From: an uncultured beta proteobacterium
GTDB lineage: Bacteria; Pseudomonadota; Gammaproteobacteria; Burkholderiales; SG8-39
Assembly (NCBI GenBank): GCA_903859155.1
Contig: CAIOLO010000126.1
Coordinates: 17,473-81,472, forward strand
Reading direction: 5' to 3'
DNA: 64,000 nt
In this document: positions 60,988 through 64,000 of the stretch, piece by piece
How positions within the stretch are numbered: position 1 is the first letter of the stretch
Layout: each line of letters begins with the position of its first letter
Notes under the pieces: generated by a model
What the model was told of the DNA's origin: nothing
The model's database searches: none
Seen by the model: only the letters and a program-made list of their open reading frames with translations
Position numbers and translations under genes: made by a program

Positions 60988-61965
60988 CTACTTGAGTTGC
61001 AGATCCAGTCCCCGGATGCGGTTGGCGAAGTCCTCGCGCGACTGCTGGAATCGCCTGACCAGTGCCGCGCCCTGGAGCGGCAGGTCTTCCATGCCGTTGG
61101 ACGTAATCACGTCTTTCTGAAACGCCGGGCTTGCGCGGATTTTGCTGGTGTCCGCGGCGATTTTGTCCATCACGGCAACCGGCGTGCCGGTCTGCACGTA
61201 AAAGGCGAACATACCGCCGGATTCGAAAAAACCGTAGCCCTGTTCGCGCAAGGTCGGCACCTGCGGCAGCGCTGCCGCGCGCGTATCGCCGATGTAGCCC
61301 AATCCCTTGAGCTTGCCTGCATTCACCAGCGGGATGGCGGCAACCAGCGCGGTGATCGCAAAATCCACGTGGCCTCCGAGCAGCGCGGTCATCACGTCCA
61401 ACGCCCCCTTGTAAGGCACATGGACCACCTTGAGGCCGTTCTCCTTTGCCAACGCCTCGGCATCGAAATGCGATGAACTGGCGATGCCGAAGGAACCGTA
61501 ATTGAGTTTGCCGGGATTGGCCCGGGCCCGCTCGATGAGTTCCCGGGTGGTGTTCACCCCGACATGGTTGCCGGCGAGCAGCATGGTGTGGCCCTGTGCC
61601 AGGGCGACAACGGGAACGAAATCCTTTTCCGGATGGTAGGGCAGGTCCTTTTGCAGGAACTGCGCCGTATTCATGTTGGTGGCTGTGGAAAAAAAGAGGG
61701 TGTAACCATCCGGCGCCGCACGCGCCGCCGCAAGCGCGGCCACCACCCCGGTGCCGCCGACACGATTGTCCAGCGTAACCGCCTGCCCCCAAAGCTTTGC
61801 CAGTTCCTGCACCATGGCCCGGGCAACCGTATCCTGCACGCCTCCCGGGGGCTGTCCGATAAGAACGCGCACGGGCTTCGAAGGGTAGGCTTGGGCCAGA
61901 ACCGTGGCCGGAAAAAGCAAGGCCGTTGCGATAGGGAAAGCCGCCAGCAAAGCCAGAATCCGCAT
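60988..61965 (-). CDS. Bug/TctC-family periplasmic binding protein
   Basis: A 325-residue precursor from ATG 61965. Signal peptide: MRILALLAAFPIATALLFPATVLAQAYPSKP. Motifs: VRVLIGQPPGGVQDT, VTLDNRVGGTGVVAALAAARAAPDG and VVHVPYKGALDVM; the C-terminus DFANRIRGLDLQLK departs from the usual W-x-x-V ending. It is divergent from another Bug gene at 62159 with a shared ~190-bp upstream region. It probably marks recent local expansion. Confidence 0.92.
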   Translation of the reverse strand: MRILALLAAFPIATALLFPATVLAQAYPSKPVRVLIGQPPGGVQDTVARAMVQELAKLWGQAVTLDNRVGGTGVVAALAAARAAPDGYTLFFSTATNMNTAQFLQKDLPYHPEKDFVPVVALAQGHTMLLAGNHVGVNTTRELIERARANPGKLNYGSFGIASSSHFDAEALAKENGLKVVHVPYKGALDVMTALLGGHVDFAITALVAAIPLVNAGKLKGLGYIGDTRAAALPQVPTLREQGYGFFESGGMFAFYVQTGTPVAVMDKIAADTSKIRASPAFQKDVITSNGMEDLPLQGAALVRRFQQSREDFANRIRGLDLQLK

Positions 61966-62158
61966 TAAGGTGCCTCCGTTGCAATGTTTTTCGACGACTG
62001 AATATCCGGCTGCTTCAACAAGATTACCGCGACGCTCGATTTTGTGTGCGCCCGGCCAACAGAGTTATCCGCGACGGCTTCGAGGGCAGGATCAATGTCC
62101 TGCCGGAATTTCGCTTAATATCAGTTCTCGCCGATCCATTGCATCCGGGAGGCTTTTG

Positions 62159-63136
62159 ATGAAGAACCTGATACGCATCTGTGCAGGCGTCGGTCTCGCT
62201 GCAGCGCTGGGCGCACCGGCCTCATCGGCTCTGGCACAAAACTACCCAAACCGCATGGTGAGAATCGTCGTGCCGCAACCGCCTGGCGGCGGCGTCGATG
62301 CGGTGGGGCGGATACTGGCACCGCGCCTGGCCGATGCGCTCGGTCAGAGCGTCATCGTCGAGAACCGTTCGGGTGCCGCCGGCGTCATCGGCAGTGCCTC
62401 GGTCACCCGTGCTGCACCGGACGGCTATACGCTGCTCGTCAATGCTGCGGTGCTTATCATGGGTCCGTTGGTATCCAAGGACGTACCCTATGACCCGCTG
62501 ACCGACCTCGCACCGATCACGCTAACCGACACCAACCCGTTGCTGTTGGTGACGATGGCCAACTCTCCCGCCAATAACGTCGCAGACCTCATTAACATGG
62601 CACGAGCCCGTCCCGGGCAGATCTCGATCGCCAATCCGGGTTCGGGATCCCACATGGATTTTGCGCAGGCGATGTTCAGGCTCGCTGCTGGCATCCAGGT
62701 TCTCACACCGGTGTACAAGGGCAACAGCCCGGTGATGGTGGATGTAATGAGCGGGCAGGTGAACGCGACATTTACCTCGATTCCGACTGCGCTGACCCTG
62801 GTGCAGGGCGGGCGACTCAAAATCCTGGCGGTCACCAGTCCGACGCGCACCTCGCTGATGCCGCAGATTCCAACGGTCGCCGAAAGCGGTCTCCCGGATT
62901 TTGAGTCGGTAGGCTGGCACGGCGTCTGGGCGCCCGCGAAAACACCAAGGGATATCCTCGGAAAGCTGCAGACAACAATCGCGCGCGTCGTGCGCTCACC
63001 CGAGGTGGGGCAGCTGTTTGCCGCGCAGGGCCTCGAGCCGACCAGTTCCACGCCGGAACAGTTTGCCGATTACATTCGCGGCGAATACACCCGTTATGCC
63101 AAACTGATCCGCGAAGCAGGACTCAAGTTCGATTGA
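62159..63136 (+). CDS. Bug/TctC-family periplasmic binding protein
   Basis: A 325-residue precursor from ATG 62159, preceded by GGGAGG; in-frame sequence back to 61904 is not supported. The signal peptide ends at SSALAQNYPNRM. Motifs: VRIVVPQPPGGGVDAVGRIL, VIVENRSGAAGVIGSASVTRAAPDG and LTPVYKGNSPVMV. The C-terminus YAKLIREAGLKFD is typical. It is the second half of a head-to-head Bug pair. An FHA-domain gene follows after about 90 bp. Confidence 0.92.
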   Translation: MKNLIRICAGVGLAAALGAPASSALAQNYPNRMVRIVVPQPPGGGVDAVGRILAPRLADALGQSVIVENRSGAAGVIGSASVTRAAPDGYTLLVNAAVLIMGPLVSKDVPYDPLTDLAPITLTDTNPLLLVTMANSPANNVADLINMARARPGQISIANPGSGSHMDFAQAMFRLAAGIQVLTPVYKGNSPVMVDVMSGQVNATFTSIPTALTLVQGGRLKILAVTSPTRTSLMPQIPTVAESGLPDFESVGWHGVWAPAKTPRDILGKLQTTIARVVRSPEVGQLFAAQGLEPTSSTPEQFADYIRGEYTRYAKLIREAGLKFD

Positions 63137-63228
63137 TTCGGGTTTAAAGAAAAGACTTAAACTCAGGCTCGTTTTCAACGCATTCCCAGCCGCAGCGGTT
63201 TTCGATTCACATTTAAGGACACGAATCG

Positions 63229-63696
63229 GTGGAAGACAAGCAGGCAATACTGCGGCTTCTTGCGCCCAAGGCAGTGCTCAAGGCCATGACAGCGGAGGCG
63301 GAGCGCGCGGTTCCTGCGCCTATGATCGAGGCCGGATTCATCGGCATTCGGCATTTTCCGTTCAGGCTCGGCAGGGAGTCCCGCAGCGTGACGGTCGAGG
63401 GCGAATTCCAGAGCGCCGAAAGGCCCAGATTCGGCAGCCGCAAACCTAATAACGACCTGTACCTGCTTGACGCCGGAGAGCCGCTGGAAATATCCCGTGA
63501 GCATTTCCAGATCGAGGCTACGGCAGAAGGCTATCGGCTGGTCGATCGATGCAGCGCCTGCGGGACTGGCGTCGGCGCAGACCGCGTCGGCGGCGAGGAT
63601 GCCGGCGGATCAATTCAGCTGAAAGACGGTGACACGATAGCCATTGGCACCGAGACGACGCCCTACATCTTTACCTTCATCTCGGGTTTCACATAA
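63229..63696 (+). CDS. FHA-domain protein
   Basis: A 155-residue protein from GTG 63229 with one forkhead-associated domain, which binds phosphothreonine peptides. FHA signature: FRLGRES near residue 47, ISREHFQIEA near 89 and SACGTGVGADRV, where canonical FHA domains have an asparagine (N-G/S-T). The start of the domain has an unusual ~35-residue helical extension (MEDKQAILRLLAPKAVLKAMTAEAERA). No kinase or type VI secretion genes are in view, so its partner is unknown. Confidence 0.85.
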   Translation: MEDKQAILRLLAPKAVLKAMTAEAERAVPAPMIEAGFIGIRHFPFRLGRESRSVTVEGEFQSAERPRFGSRKPNNDLYLLDAGEPLEISREHFQIEATAEGYRLVDRCSACGTGVGADRVGGEDAGGSIQLKDGDTIAIGTETTPYIFTFISGFT

Positions 63697-63712
63697 GCCG
63701 CAGGCTAGTTGA

Positions 63713-63863
63713 GACCGTCGTCGCATAAAAGCTTGCGCCGGCTGTTGGAAGCAGCGCGGCAAGCTTTGGGCCGCGCGGTCATTGATAAGACCGCCGTCGC
63801 CTAAAGCTTGCGCCGGCTGTTGGAAGCAGCGCGGCGAGCTTTGGGCCGCGCGGTCATTGATAA
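63713..63863. repeat. Tandem pair of ~76-bp palindromic repeats
   Basis: Two head-to-tail copies (63713-63788 and 63789-63863) differ at only a few positions. Each starts GACCG and contains CGGTC near its end. Inside are AAAGCTTGC and GCAAGCTTT (copy 2: GCGAGCTTT, still able to pair with a G-U wobble), then GCTG/CAGC around the loop TTGGAAG. Each unit can fold into a long hairpin. It lies downstream of the FHA gene and could end transcription or be a REP-like element. Confidence 0.75.
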
Positions 63864-63922
63864 GACGGATAAAACCTAGGCGGCAATGAGCCGAGGCGCC
63901 CCCGGGGCTTTCGGTGCTCTCC

Positions 63923-64000
63923 TTAGTCCGCTTTGATTCCCGAGGCCCCTACCACACGGATCCAGCGTGCAATATCTTCCTCCAAGAGGCGCGTAAAACG
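63923..64000 (-). CDS. Bug/TctC-family periplasmic binding protein, C-terminal end only
   Basis: Reading in from the right edge on the minus strand: RFTRLLEEDIARWIRVVGASGIKAD, then TAA at 63925-63923. The W-x-x-V-V-x-x-S-G-I-K-A-D ending is the Bug family C-terminus. The rest of the gene lies outside the window. Confidence 0.85.
   Translation of the reverse strand, partial: RFTRLLEEDIARWIRVVGASGIKAD

Overview
The window is GC-rich chromosomal DNA that most resembles a soil or water betaproteobacterium of the order Burkholderiales. The main reason is nine Bug/TctC-type periplasmic binding proteins (seven complete, two cut by the window edges), the kind of expansion known from Bordetella, Cupriavidus and relatives. 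Aromatic and CoA-ester catabolic genes and ordinary housekeeping genes (rlmJ, bioB, guaC, phrB) fit the same picture. No intact rRNA, tRNA, CRISPR array, insertion sequence or replication origin was seen.

Layout. 0-4.3 kb: a cut Bug protein, a pirin, a second Bug protein and a UbiD-type decarboxylase. 4.4-18 kb: a one-strand, operon-like block with three related iron-type binding proteins, a nickel/cobalt permease, an IclR regulator, an ABC transporter (permease plus ATPase), three cupin proteins and a Rieske oxygenase. Its permease is fused at the N-terminus to an EutA-like ATPase through a histidine-rich linker, which is the most unusual protein here. 18-25.4 kb: Bug protein, rlmJ-bioB, guaC, a small unknown, a LysR regulator, an atypical SDR and a YefM-YoeB pair. 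25.6-31.5 kb: alcohol dehydrogenase with a PanB-like protein, a dihydroxyphthalate-decarboxylase-like protein, and an acyl-CoA synthetase/enoyl-CoA hydratase pair. 31.8-36.4 kb: photolyase, a GAF-GAF-PAS-adenylyl cyclase and a coiled-coil protein made of exact 36-residue repeats. 36.6-50 kb: more catabolic genes, including a second synthetase/hydratase pair, a further CoA ligase, two class II aldolases and three Bug proteins. 50.2-54 kb: a CpxP-like protein with a two-component system and an amidohydrolase.

54.2-57 kb is an accessory island. Three integron attC-like sites of 62, 60 and 59 bp delimit small toxin-antitoxin cassettes (two HicA-HicB pairs and a BrnT-like pair), with no integrase in view. 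Next to them lie a decayed tRNA 3' end, a truncated PIN toxin and a HigB-like toxin gene stopped by an in-frame amber codon, while the partner antitoxins remain open. 57-61 kb carries a TPM-domain protein, an unknown gene, a second tRNA 3'-end fragment and a hipBA module whose promoter is covered by three palindromic operators spaced exactly 26 bp apart. 61-64 kb has a divergent pair of Bug proteins, an FHA-domain protein, a tandem pair of palindromic repeats and the end of another Bug gene.

Working together: the 4.4-18 kb block looks like uptake plus oxidative conversion of an unknown, perhaps metal-bound, organic ligand. The CoA ligases, hydratases, aldolases, UbiD and decarboxylase-like genes suggest broad use of aromatic or carboxylic acids, with Bug proteins as the binding components. 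All functions are read from sequence motifs by eye; no database search or structure calculation was run.
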